Below, piece after piece: positions 1 through 7,589 of a stretch of 64,000 nucleotides of DNA (its first letter is position 1; every line of letters starts with the position of its first letter). The stretch covers positions 186,001 to 250,000 of the forward strand of contig NZ_PPEI02000005.1 of the NCBI RefSeq assembly GCF_002899895.1, in the 5' to 3' direction. A program made the position numbers and the translations under genes. The DNA comes from Chryseobacterium oncorhynchi (GTDB lineage: Bacteria > Bacteroidota > Bacteroidia > Flavobacteriales > Weeksellaceae). A model generated the notes under the pieces. That model saw nothing but the letters and a program-made list of their open reading frames with translations, had not been told where the DNA came from and ran no database searches.

Positions 1-181
1 CAAATGAACCTGCAGGAATTGCAACCATTCCGTATGGTCTTTCCGCAACAAATGATTTCGTTTTTTCTCTTGGTATCAATTCTCCTTTTGTTCCAGGCTT
101 CCCTACAGAAGAGCTGCCACCACCAGAACAAGATACCGATGCTACCGACGCAGACAATAATAAAAGAAATATCCTTTTCAT
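1..181 (-). CDS. gldK: Gliding motility lipoprotein GldK, N-terminal fragment (cut by window start)
   Basis: The minus strand from 181 encodes 60 residues and runs off the window. It begins with a lipoprotein signal, MKRIFLLLLSASVASVSC, with Cys18 as the acylation site and a GGGSSS stretch behind it. PYGMVAIPAGSF follows, the typical entry of the formylglycine-generating-enzyme-like (sulfatase-modifying factor) domain of GldK. Known for the family: GldK is an outer-membrane lipoprotein of the GldKLMN complex that forms the type IX secretion and gliding machinery. It lies about 110 bp downstream of glmS on the same strand, and gldL, gldM and gldN would be expected beyond the window edge. The assignment rests on the lipobox plus the MVAIPAGSF motif. 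A different FGE-domain lipoprotein is possible but less likely. Confidence 0.85.
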   Translation of the reverse strand, partial: MKRIFLLLLSASVASVSCSGGGSSSVGKPGTKGELIPREKTKSFVAERPYGMVAIPAGSF

Positions 182-289
182 GTTAATTTTTATAATTAAG
201 CCGTAAATATATAATTTTTTTAAGAAACTTTTAAGATTTTTTTTGAAATAACGGAAGAAATCTAAATTTATTTTATTTACAACAACTTT

Positions 290-2143
290 TTATTCCACAG
301 TCACAGATTTCGCTAGGTTTCTCGGCTGATCTACGTTTGCACCTCTATATACTGCTATATAATAAGCAAGCAACTGTAAAGGCACTGACGCCACGATAGG
401 AGAGAAACATTCTGATGTTTCTGGAATTTCAATAACATAATCTGCCATTTCGCTAACCTGACGGTCACCTTTATTAACGACAGCAATAACTTTTCCTTTT
501 CTTGCTTTAATTTCCTGAACATTACTCACAATCTTATCATAGTGTCCTTTTTTAGGAGCTATAATAACAATTGGCATATTCTCATCAATTAGGGCAATAG
601 GACCATGCTTCATTTCTGCAGCCGGATATCCTTCTGCGTGGATGTAGGAAATTTCTTTTAATTTCAAAGCTCCCTCTAATGCTGCAGGATAGTTGTATCC
701 TCTTCCTAAATAAAGGAAGTTTGTTGCTTTCACAAAATCCTTTGCAATTTCTTGAGTTAGTTCGTGAGTTGTAGCTAGTACTTCTTCAATCTTCTTAGGA
801 ATAGCATCAAGCTCAGTAATTAGATTCATAAACTCAGCATTACCCAGATTTCCATTATGCTTACCTAGCTTGAAAGCAATCAGAGTAAGGATTGTAAGCT
901 GTGCTGTAAATGCTTTTGTAGAAGCAACCCCAATTTCAGGACCTGCATGCGTATATGAACCTGCATCTGTAATTCTTGCAATGGAAGAGTCTACCACATT
1001 ACATATACCATATATAAATGCCCCTTTTTCTTTTGCTAATTTCAAAGCAGCCATTGTATCTGCTGTTTCTCCTGACTGAGAAATTGCAATTACAACGTCT
1101 TTATCTGTGATGATAGGGTTTCTGTATCTGAATTCTGATGCATATTCTACTTCAACCGGAATTCTTGCATACTCTTCAATAAGGTACTCTCCGATTAGTC
1201 CCGCATGCCATGATGTACCACATGCTATAATCGTGATTCTGTTTGCATTTTTGAATTTTTCTAAATGATCCCAGATTCCAGCCATCTTGATAATTCCCTC
1301 ATCGACAAGAAGTCTTCCTCTCATAGTATCGTGGATAGACTTAGGCTGTTCAAAGATTTCTTTAAGCATAAAATGCTCATAACCACCTTTTTCAATCTGC
1401 TCTAAGCTTAATTTAAGTTCTTGAATTTCAGGCTCAATTTTAGAATTTTCATTAATTGTTCTAATATCTACCCCATTTTCAAGAGATATAGTCGCCATAT
1501 GGCCTTCTTCAAGGTAGATCGCTTCTTTTGTAAATTCTACAAAAGGAGAGGCATCAGAAGCAATAAAATATTCTTTATCCCCAATTCCGATTGCTAAAGG
1601 AGAACCTAGTCTTCCTACAACCAAAACTCCAGGATAATCCTCATGAAGAACTGTAATGGCATATGCTCCATATACTTCGTTTAGGGCATATCTTACTGCT
1701 GTTGGGAAATCAATCTCAGGATTAAGATCCATAAAATACTGAACCAAGTTTACCAATACTTCAGTATCTGTTTCAGATTGGAAAGTGAATCCTTTTTCGG
1801 TAAGCATTTTCTTAATGGTATCATAATTTTCAATAATACCATTATGTACAAGTGCTATTTTTCCATTATTTGACAAATGCGGGTGAGAATTCCTGTCACT
1901 AGGAACTCCGTGAGTTGCCCAACGAGTGTGTCCCATACCAATTTTGGCTGTTCCTTTCAATTCTTTCGAAATATTCACCAAATCCTCTACTTTCCCTTTT
2001 GTTTTTTGTACTTCAAACTTATTGTTTGAACCTTCTAAAACAATTCCTGCACTGTCATATCCTCTGTATTCCAATCTTCTAAGACCGTTAATTACGATCT
2101 CATAAGCATCTTGAAAACCTGTATATCCTACTATTCCGCACAT
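290..2143 (-). CDS. glmS: Glutamine--fructose-6-phosphate aminotransferase (isomerizing)
   Basis: A 617-residue protein, the usual full length. It makes glucosamine-6-phosphate from fructose-6-phosphate and glutamine, the first step toward UDP-GlcNAc for peptidoglycan and LPS. It starts MCGIVGYTG, so Cys2 is the N-terminal nucleophile of the glutaminase domain, and RRLEYRGYDSAG and HTRWATHG follow. Two SIS sugar-isomerase domains occupy roughly residues 290-600 (CGTSWHAG, SQSGETADT, EIGVASTKAFTAQ). The C-terminus PRNLAKSVTVE is typical of the family. It lies 27 bp downstream of the DUF4270 gene and is probably cotranscribed with it. I see no ribozyme-like leader, which would be expected only in Firmicutes. 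Confidence 0.98.
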   Translation of the reverse strand: MCGIVGYTGFQDAYEIVINGLRRLEYRGYDSAGIVLEGSNNKFEVQKTKGKVEDLVNISKELKGTAKIGMGHTRWATHGVPSDRNSHPHLSNNGKIALVHNGIIENYDTIKKMLTEKGFTFQSETDTEVLVNLVQYFMDLNPEIDFPTAVRYALNEVYGAYAITVLHEDYPGVLVVGRLGSPLAIGIGDKEYFIASDASPFVEFTKEAIYLEEGHMATISLENGVDIRTINENSKIEPEIQELKLSLEQIEKGGYEHFMLKEIFEQPKSIHDTMRGRLLVDEGIIKMAGIWDHLEKFKNANRITIIACGTSWHAGLIGEYLIEEYARIPVEVEYASEFRYRNPIITDKDVVIAISQSGETADTMAALKLAKEKGAFIYGICNVVDSSIARITDAGSYTHAGPEIGVASTKAFTAQLTILTLIAFKLGKHNGNLGNAEFMNLITELDAIPKKIEEVLATTHELTQEIAKDFVKATNFLYLGRGYNYPAALEGALKLKEISYIHAEGYPAAEMKHGPIALIDENMPIVIIAPKKGHYDKIVSNVQEIKARKGKVIAVVNKGDRQVSEMADYVIEIPETSECFSPIVASVPLQLLAYYIAVYRGANVDQPRNLAKSVTVE

Positions 2144-2170
2144 ATTTTTTGTCTAGTGTTTTATTGTGTT

Positions 2171-3826
2171 TTAATTTATTTTTTTGGTTGCATAGGTAAC
2201 CATCAACTTAATTTTATTGGCATTCGAAGCATCACTTCCTATAAAAATAGCTCTGTTCGCATCGACTGCCCTTGTTGTAAATTTAGCACCAACAGCACCC
2301 CCTTGTGCATTTTTCACAAATGTTCCCATGTTGATAAGCAATGGGTTATTTACCATATCTGCAGCAGAAACATTAGCTCCGCCTTCTACAATATTCTTCA
2401 ATGTCTTTGTCACTACGAAGTCATAGTATTCAGGAGTTGTATCTGTTTTCTTACTATAAATATACATATTAAGTCCAGCAGACACATCTGATGTAAAACT
2501 CAATTTTGAGTAATCAATCATCGTCGTACTACCTTCCTTATATATAAGTGGTACAAGCGTAAATTTACGGTCTCCATCTACAGAATGAGCATTTGTAAAG
2601 GTTAATGGATCTGCATACATTCTAATTTTTGCTCCTACAATACCTATTTTATTATCTGCAAACAACGTTTTAAGCTTTTCAATTGTCTCATTAGGAATCT
2701 TAACACCTATTGATGGTCCTCCCATTCCCTGAACAAAAAGTCTTGGATCACCCGATGGCTTACTATTGGATAATGCAGACTCAACTGGATATCCTCCTCT
2801 GTTATATTCATATTGACCAATATGAGCATTCAGATTTCCTAAGTTAAAATTAAGAGTTGTTTGTGGACGTGTTGTAGTACTGTTCTCTGTTTTATCATAT
2901 TTATAATACATGATCAGCTCCATGTCATCAGGTGAAAACTGGAAAAGATATTTATCAGTTCCCTCTACAGAAAGTCTGATACCTTTAAAGTATCTGGTAA
3001 AGTTGGAAGCATCCTGAAGTTCAGGCTTTCCTTTTTTATCTAAAATATGGGTTTTAAAGAAATCCGTATTGCTTAATTTAATTCTAAATCCAAGATTTCC
3101 GGTAAATAAATTAGAGTTATCAGATTTTTTTGTAACAGTTACCGTACTTACATTTCCATCAAAAACTCCTGATCCTAACAATTCACCAGTACCAACAATC
3201 GCATTAGAACGTTGAAATGCCTCATTATTTGCATCTAAAAATGAAGTAACTTCATGTACATTGATTGTCATGGATTTAGATGCCCCACCTATTTTACCAT
3301 ATTTACGAACAGGGTAAGATTTCTTTTCGATAGAAACCGGAACCGTTTCAGTACCCACCATAAAGTCATTTTTGTCATATGCTCCAGGTGCTTTTATTGA
3401 ATCAGTAATATAATAGGTGTTCTCCAGAGTGTTAGCCGGTGGTCTCACTACCAGCACCACAGAGTCTATTTTTGGATTAGGTCCATTGAAGTCAAAATTA
3501 TCCGTAGGCATTCTCAATTGAGTAACATAGGATGCTTTCTGCATTCCAAACTGCCCTTCTGTAAAAGAACCAAGAACTCCGGTAGATAATGCAGCCCCTG
3601 TTCCACTTAATCCGGTAATAAGCCTGGAAGCATCACTTCTGATAGAATCATTATTGGTAATATTATAACCAATAATAGGGTATGAAACTTCTTCACCCTT
3701 TGCTGCATCTTTATTAAAGAGTTGCTCACCAAGAGAATCTGGATCTGGTTCACAATTATAAAGAATTGCACTTCCGAAAATCGCCAATGAAAGTATGGCG
3801 AAAGTCTTTTTAAGATTATGAGTCAT
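2171..3826 (-). CDS. DUF4270 family lipoprotein
   Basis: 551 residues with a lipoprotein signal (lipobox around ILYNC, about residues 21-25) followed by an acidic stretch, CEPDPDSLGEQLF. The N-terminal CEPDPDSLG and the later VVLVVRPPANT and SFTEGQFGMQ segments match DUF4270 proteins, which are restricted to Bacteroidota and have no known biochemical function. Most of the protein appears to be beta-rich and surface exposed. It sits 13 bp downstream of the short glycogen-synthase-like gene and 27 bp upstream of glmS. This gene order, divergent from panC, is one I recall from other flavobacterial genomes, so a link to envelope sugar metabolism is plausible but is only inferred from position. 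Confidence 0.85.
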   Translation of the reverse strand: MTHNLKKTFAILSLAIFGSAILYNCEPDPDSLGEQLFNKDAAKGEEVSYPIIGYNITNNDSIRSDASRLITGLSGTGAALSTGVLGSFTEGQFGMQKASYVTQLRMPTDNFDFNGPNPKIDSVVLVVRPPANTLENTYYITDSIKAPGAYDKNDFMVGTETVPVSIEKKSYPVRKYGKIGGASKSMTINVHEVTSFLDANNEAFQRSNAIVGTGELLGSGVFDGNVSTVTVTKKSDNSNLFTGNLGFRIKLSNTDFFKTHILDKKGKPELQDASNFTRYFKGIRLSVEGTDKYLFQFSPDDMELIMYYKYDKTENSTTTRPQTTLNFNLGNLNAHIGQYEYNRGGYPVESALSNSKPSGDPRLFVQGMGGPSIGVKIPNETIEKLKTLFADNKIGIVGAKIRMYADPLTFTNAHSVDGDRKFTLVPLIYKEGSTTMIDYSKLSFTSDVSAGLNMYIYSKKTDTTPEYYDFVVTKTLKNIVEGGANVSAADMVNNPLLINMGTFVKNAQGGAVGAKFTTRAVDANRAIFIGSDASNANKIKLMVTYATKKIN

Positions 3827-3839
3827 TAAAAATGTGTTT

Positions 3840-4610
3840 TTAATAAAGTTGATTTATAGAATCTACGTCAAGATACTCCGACTTTTGGATCGTCGTTTCG
3901 TTAAAAGCCTTATCAAGGTCTTCATCCAGGAATTCATCTCCTTTTACAACGGCATCTACATAGTTCATACTTTCGATAACAAAACTTTTGATTGTTGGGT
4001 TATCTAACGCTTTTAATCCTGAAATATTATCGAACTTCAGCTTTTCATCAATCTTTTTATCAAGGTCTGCATCTTTCTCATTGTATAGGGAAAGAACAAT
4101 TTTAGCATCCTTGAAGTAAGTATCTGATTCGTAGTAAGTCTTAAGATAAATTGGAACAAAAGAAGACATCCATCCATTTAAATGAATGACGTCCGGAACC
4201 CAATTCAGTTTCTTGATTGTTTCAATAACTCCTCTGGCAAAGAAAATAGCTCTTTCGTCGTTATCGTCGAAAGGAGTTCCTTCATCATCGAAATAGTATT
4301 GCTTTCTTTTGAAGTATTCTTCGTTATCAATAAAGTAAACCTGCAGTCTTTCCCCCGGAAGAGACGCTACTTTAATGATTAGAGGCTGATCCAGGTCATT
4401 GATAATAATGTTCATCCCTGAAAGACGGATCACCTCATGAAGTTGGAATTTTCTCTCACTTATTTGTCCAAATCTTGGCATAAAAACTCTTACATCATTG
4501 CCTTCATTGTGCATCTTAAGTGCCATTTTGTTTACAACAGCAGCCATATTCGTATCTTCTTGGTATGGATACATCTCTGTCGTAATGTACAGTATTTTTT
4601 GATTCGGCAT
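3840..4610 (-). CDS. Glycogen/starch synthase-like protein, N-terminal GT-B domain only
   Basis: 256 residues from the ATG at 4610. The reading frame extends to 4652, but a -7 box (TAATTTTG, 4650-4657) puts transcription start near 4643, so the downstream ATG giving MPNQKILYITTEMYPY is chosen. The sequence follows the N-terminal Rossmann half of GT5 glycogen synthases (KILYITTEMYP, NEGNDVRVFMPRFG, PDVIHLNGWMSSFVP). Real GlgA is about 480 residues. Here the second, nucleotide-sugar-binding half is missing, and the K-x-G-G motif after the first strand is replaced by QEDTNM. The protein is therefore unlikely to be an active glycogen synthase on its own. First gene of an apparent operon with the DUF4270 gene and glmS. 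Confidence 0.75.
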   Translation of the reverse strand: MPNQKILYITTEMYPYQEDTNMAAVVNKMALKMHNEGNDVRVFMPRFGQISERKFQLHEVIRLSGMNIIINDLDQPLIIKVASLPGERLQVYFIDNEEYFKRKQYYFDDEGTPFDDNDERAIFFARGVIETIKKLNWVPDVIHLNGWMSSFVPIYLKTYYESDTYFKDAKIVLSLYNEKDADLDKKIDEKLKFDNISGLKALDNPTIKSFVIESMNYVDAVVKGDEFLDEDLDKAFNETTIQKSEYLDVDSINQLY

Positions 4611-4649
4611 AAATTTTCTATCTAGTTTTTGTAAAAATGCTTTAATGTG

Positions 4650-4657
4650 CAAAATTA
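4650..4657 (-). promoter_or_regulatory. -7 box for the GlgA-like/DUF4270/glmS operon
   Basis: TAATTTTG on the minus strand fits the Bacteroidota -7 consensus TAnnTTTG. No well-spaced TTG is visible upstream, so this is a partial match. It argues for translation starting at 4610. Confidence 0.4.
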
Positions 4658-4753
4658 CAAAAAAACATCCAACATTATTTTAATTAACATTTTTTTACGA
4701 AATTTCCCTTTCCCAAACTATTAAAAACACATTTTATTATATGATATTTTTAG

Positions 4754-4761
4754 TATTTTTG
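4754..4761 (+). promoter_or_regulatory. -7 box for panC
   Basis: TATTTTTG lies 20 bp upstream of the panC ATG and matches TAnnTTTG. A convincing -33 TTG at the right spacing is not seen. Confidence 0.4.
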
Positions 4762-4781
4762 AATAAGTATTAAAATAAACT

Positions 4782-5630
4782 ATGGAAGTTATAAAAAACA
4801 GGAAAATCCTTCAGGACTTCATTGAAAGACAGAAGGAAATGGGAAAGAAAATTGGCTTTGCCCCTACCATGGGAGCACTGCACAAGGGACATCTTTCCCT
4901 ATATGAAGAAGCAAAAAAGGAGAATGACCTTGTTATTTCTTCAATTTTTGTAAATCCGACCCAATTCAACAATCCTGAGGATCTTGAAAAATACCCAAGA
5001 GACATTAACAGGGATATTTTAATTCTGGAAAACTCAGGGCTTGTAGATGCCGTCTATATCCCAGAAATAGCAGATATCTACCCTGAAAAAGCGGAAAGTC
5101 AACGTTATGACTTTGATGGATTGGAAAATGAAATGGAAGGAAAATCCAGACCGGGACACTTTGACGGTGTAGGAACAGTTGTGGAAGAGCTTTTCAGACA
5201 AATACAGCCTGATGCTGCTTACTTTGGCGAAAAGGACTTTCAGCAACTTGCCATTATCAAGAAAATGGTTGATAAGAAACACCTCCCTGTTAAAATAAAA
5301 GGAGTTTCTATTTACAGGGCTGAAAACGGACTGGCATTAAGTTCAAGAAACCAAAGACTTCATGAAGACAGAAAAGAGGCATCAAAAATCATTTACCAAA
5401 CTTTAAATAAAGTGAACGATTGGTTCAGAACCGTTACAATACCAGAAATTAAGGACCGAGTAGAAGATATTTTTGACGAACAACAAGGAATGCAACTTGA
5501 ATATTTCCTAATTGCTGATGAAAACACATTACAAGAAACTGATTTCTTTTATAAAGACAGAAACTTCAGAGCTTTTATTGTAGTAGTTGTGGATGGAGTA
5601 AGATTAATTGACAATATGCATCTGGATTAG
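4782..5630 (+). CDS. panC: Pantoate--beta-alanine ligase (pantothenate synthetase)
   Basis: 282 residues, full length. It condenses pantoate with beta-alanine using ATP to give pantothenate, on the way to coenzyme A. Visible motifs are the HIGH-type signature APTMGALHKGHLSL (about residues 28-41), FVNPTQF, the PGHFDGVGTVV pantoate-binding region, FGEKDFQQL, and LSSRNQRL, which is equivalent to KMSKS. It stands alone as a plus-strand unit: panD does not follow, and a strong terminator closes the gene. It is divergent from the GlgA-like operon across a 170 bp AT-rich region that holds -7 boxes for both directions. Confidence 0.98.
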   Translation: MEVIKNRKILQDFIERQKEMGKKIGFAPTMGALHKGHLSLYEEAKKENDLVISSIFVNPTQFNNPEDLEKYPRDINRDILILENSGLVDAVYIPEIADIYPEKAESQRYDFDGLENEMEGKSRPGHFDGVGTVVEELFRQIQPDAAYFGEKDFQQLAIIKKMVDKKHLPVKIKGVSIYRAENGLALSSRNQRLHEDRKEASKIIYQTLNKVNDWFRTVTIPEIKDRVEDIFDEQQGMQLEYFLIADENTLQETDFFYKDRNFRAFIVVVVDGVRLIDNMHLD

Positions 5631-5662
5631 TATAGTAATACACATATTCTTTATAAAACAAG

Positions 5663-5690
5663 AACTCTGATGCTACCGTCAGAGTTTTTT
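5663..5690 (+). terminator. Bidirectional terminator of panC and the small membrane protein gene
   Basis: AACTCTGA (5663-5670) and TCAGAGTT (5679-5686) form a perfect 8 bp stem around an 8 nt loop, followed by a T run. The TGA stop of the convergent gene lies inside the stem. Confidence 0.9.
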
Positions 5691-6017
5691 TAATTTGTTA
5701 TAATAAGAAGCAATTAACCAAATAATTATGGGAGAGAAAAACAATACGACAGAAAATATTCCTGTTGCAATATCTCTAATAATCTCACTTTCCATTTCAA
5801 GAAATAGTATACAGAAAAATTCAAAGCCTATGATAGCCCCGCCTCCTAAAATATAACCATATGATCTGGTATCTTTAAATTTTATTTTTTCTCTATTGGA
5901 TTTTATGTAAGCACGAACGACATGATATAAAAAAATTAAAAAGAAAACTCCAGCAGATAATAATACAACAAGAATCATCCAAGCTAATTCTTCATCAATA
6001 ATGCTAATATCACTCAT
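5679..6017 (-). CDS. Small membrane protein of unknown function
   Basis: 112 residues, not recognised. Three hydrophobic segments are visible at roughly residues 11-34, 53-72 and 83-105, separated by a basic loop (KSNREKIKF) and an acidic one (EMESEIIRD), so it is probably an inner-membrane protein. The stop codon lies inside the terminator shared with panC, so coding sequence and terminator overlap. No partner gene is adjacent: the tRNA cluster terminator lies just upstream. Codon use and hydrophobic pattern make it look real, but I cannot assign a function. Confidence 0.55.
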   Translation of the reverse strand: MSDISIIDEELAWMILVVLLSAGVFFLIFLYHVVRAYIKSNREKIKFKDTRSYGYILGGGAIIGFEFFCILFLEMESEIIRDIATGIFSVVLFFSPIIIWLIASYYNKLKKL

Positions 6018-6048
6018 ATTTTTTTATAATTGATTATTAATACAAAAA

Positions 6049-6076
6049 TCAAAGGCCTCTTGGAAGAGACCTTTGA
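6049..6076 (-). terminator. Terminator of the tRNA cluster
   Basis: TCAAAGG (6049-6055) pairs with CCTTTGA (6070-6076), and the inner CTCTT and AAGAG also pair. The run of A at 6044-6048 gives a T tract on the minus strand, downstream of the tRNAs. Confidence 0.75.
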
Positions 6077-6130
6077 AACACCAAATCACAAAATATTAAT
6101 ATGAAAAAAATTTACTTTTCAGTAAACTTG

Positions 6131-6203
6131 TGACCCGGCTGGGATTCGAACCCAGGACCCATACATTAAAAGTGTATTGCTCTACCAGCTGAGCTACCGA
6201 GTC
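6131..6203 (-). tRNA. tRNA-Lys (anticodon TTT), distal copy
   Basis: 73 nt without an encoded CCA. The acceptor stem is GACTCGG/CCGGGTC with discriminator A. The D-arm AGCTCAGCTGGTAGAGC, anticodon loop CTTTTAA and T-arm GGTTCGAATCC are all canonical. It is identical in sequence to the copy at 6375-6447. Confidence 0.97.
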
Positions 6204-6257
6204 GGCCACAATTAAAATGAAATTGCTTTCACTATAATTATAAATTTTTCTTTGCAG

Positions 6258-6340
6258 TGCCTGCGACTGGACTCGAACCAGCACATCCTTAGGAAACCAC
6301 CCCCTCAAGATGGCGTGTCTACCAATTTCACCACGCAGGC
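6258..6340 (-). tRNA. tRNA-Leu (anticodon GAG)
   Basis: 83 nt with the long variable arm of class II tRNAs. The acceptor stem is GCCTGCG/CGCAGGC with discriminator A. The anticodon stem CCATC/GGTGG (with a T-G pair) closes the loop TTGAGGG, giving anticodon GAG. The T-arm has GGTTCGAGTCC. It lies between two identical tRNA-Lys genes on the same strand. Confidence 0.96.
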
Positions 6341-6374
6341 AACAAAATTACAAGTATCGTAATTTTATTGCTAG

Positions 6375-6447
6375 TGACCCGGCTGGGATTCGAACCCAGG
6401 ACCCATACATTAAAAGTGTATTGCTCTACCAGCTGAGCTACCGAGTC
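6375..6447 (-). tRNA. tRNA-Lys (anticodon TTT), proximal copy
   Basis: 73 nt, identical to the distal copy at 6131-6203, with the same acceptor stem, anticodon loop CTTTTAA and T-arm. It is first in the transcription unit, about 55 bp downstream of a full -33/-7 promoter at 6502-6530. Confidence 0.97.
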
Positions 6448-6501
6448 GGTCACTTACTTAACAAGTTTTCATTTAAGTAATGTCCCTTGTTTTAAGTGGT
6501 G

Positions 6502-6530
6502 CAAAGATATGACTTTTTTCTGTATCTCAA
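6502..6530 (-). promoter_or_regulatory. Promoter of the tRNA Lys-Leu-Lys cluster
   Basis: On the minus strand TTG (6528-6530), an 18 bp spacer and TATCTTTG (6502-6509) match the Bacteroidota housekeeping consensus TTG-N(17-23)-TAnnTTTG. It is one of the best matches in the window. Confidence 0.8.
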
Positions 6531-6562
6531 AACTTTTTCGCAAATTTGTTTAAAAAAAATTC

Positions 6563-7078
6563 ATGATAATTTCACTAATTGGATACATGGGGTGTGGCAA
6601 ATCTCACATTTCCAAAATATTAAGCGAAAAAATAGATTTTAAACTGATAGATCTTGATAAAGAGATTTCCAGAAAGAGTAAATTAACCATTCCTGAAATA
6701 TTCGAAAAAAAGGGAGAAATTTACTTTAGAAAGCTTGAAAGAGAAGCTCTTGAAGAAATATTGGCTTCTGAGGAAAATGTAGTTTTAAGCCTTGGCGGAG
6801 GAACTCCAGTATATTATAACAATATGGAGATCATCAATCATAACTCTAAGAGTATATTTCTAAGAGCTTCTGTGGGAACTTTGGTTGAGAGGCTTTCCAA
6901 ACAGAAAGAAAAAAGGCCGATTATTGCCAATATTTCGGATGAAGATCTACCGGAATTCATAGCCAAACATCTATTTGAAAGAAATCAATTTTATAGTAAA
7001 GCTCAGTTCAGTATAGGCACGGATGCCAGAGAACCGGACGACATTGTAAAAGAAATAATAGAAAAGCTCTATCACTAG
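6563..7078 (+). CDS. aroK: Shikimate kinase
   Basis: 171 residues, normal length. It phosphorylates shikimate at the 3-hydroxyl with ATP in the chorismate pathway (cytoplasm). Walker A GYMGCGKS spans residues 7-14. DLDKEI (about 32-37) carries the Mg/shikimate Asp, the FRKLE segment has the shikimate-binding Arg, SLGGGTP is the second substrate loop, and KEKRPI lies in the lid region. The gene stands alone. Its TAG stop forms part of the terminator stem just downstream. A start at 6563 gives the canonical MIISLIGYMG opening. Confidence 0.97.
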   Translation: MIISLIGYMGCGKSHISKILSEKIDFKLIDLDKEISRKSKLTIPEIFEKKGEIYFRKLEREALEEILASEENVVLSLGGGTPVYYNNMEIINHNSKSIFLRASVGTLVERLSKQKEKRPIIANISDEDLPEFIAKHLFERNQFYSKAQFSIGTDAREPDDIVKEIIEKLYH

Positions 7079-7090
7079 AGCTTTTTTATT
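7062..7090 (+). terminator. Terminator of aroK (works both ways)
   Basis: AAAAGCTCTA (7062-7071), loop tcac, TAGAGCTTTT (7076-7085), then more T. The aroK stop codon (7076-7078) begins the second arm. The A run on the left also serves the convergent S4 gene. Confidence 0.85.
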
Positions 7091-7096
7091 TTAATT

Positions 7097-7534
7097 TTAA
7101 TCTTCACTTTCGGTATCATCAGCAGTTTCTCCGAAGAAGTCATCCCAATCTGTAAAGTCGGATGCAATATCGTTTCCTACATAATCATCCATATCTCTTC
7201 TGTCCTTTTTTGTAGGCCTTCCCTCGCCTTTATTTCTGTAATAATCCTGTGACATTTTACGAAGTTTCAGAAGTTCATATTGTTCCTTATCTGTTACATC
7301 CTGTATATGTAGCGGAACTAATTTCGCTCCAATTCTGCTTTTAGGAATCTGAATCACTTTTATTTTATAATCAATTTGATTCTTGCGGATTTTAATAACA
7401 TCTCCTTCTTTTACCTCCTTAGATGACTTTACGGCAGAGGTTCCTATGGAAACTCTATTCTTTTTAATCTCCTCTGACGCAATATTTCTAGTCTTATAAA
7501 AACGAATGCTCCACAAAAATTTATCTATTCTCAT
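7097..7534 (-). CDS. S4-domain RNA-binding protein (Hsp15/HslR-like)
   Basis: 145 residues. It opens MRIDKFLWSIRFYKTRN and continues to VSIGTSAVKSSKEVKEGDVIKI, the S4 RNA-binding fold at residues 1-60, as in heat-shock protein Hsp15 (HslR), which binds 50S subunits carrying nascent chains. A basic middle part (RNKGEGRPTKKDRRD) matches the C-terminal extension of HslR homologues, and the last 25 residues are strongly acidic (TADDTESED). It converges with aroK and is divergent from the lipoprotein gene at 7590. The role in ribosome rescue is taken from the family and has not been shown for this protein. Confidence 0.88.
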   Translation of the reverse strand: MRIDKFLWSIRFYKTRNIASEEIKKNRVSIGTSAVKSSKEVKEGDVIKIRKNQIDYKIKVIQIPKSRIGAKLVPLHIQDVTDKEQYELLKLRKMSQDYYRNKGEGRPTKKDRRDMDDYVGNDIASDFTDWDDFFGETADDTESED

Positions 7535-7543
7535 AATTTTTTA

Positions 7544-7551
7544 TACTTTTG
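7544..7551 (+). promoter_or_regulatory. -7 box for the lipoprotein gene at 7590
   Basis: TACTTTTG matches TAnnTTTG, 38 bp before the ATG. No TTG is seen at the expected distance. Confidence 0.3.
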
Positions 7552-7589
7552 CCGTTATATTATTTGTAAAGTAATTAAAGTTTTTTGAA

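Noticed and set aside
290-2143. Possible glmS ribozyme or riboswitch upstream of glmS
   Set aside because: Only 27 bp separate glmS from the upstream gene, which leaves no room. Such ribozymes are found in Firmicutes.
2111-2491. 126-codon open frame on the plus strand
   Set aside because: It overlaps the ends of glmS and the DUF4270 gene in antisense, is cysteine-rich and has no recognisable motif.
6096-6308. 70-codon open frame on the minus strand over the tRNA cluster
   Set aside because: It lies across tRNA-Lys and tRNA-Leu genes, and its product is a translation of tRNA sequence.
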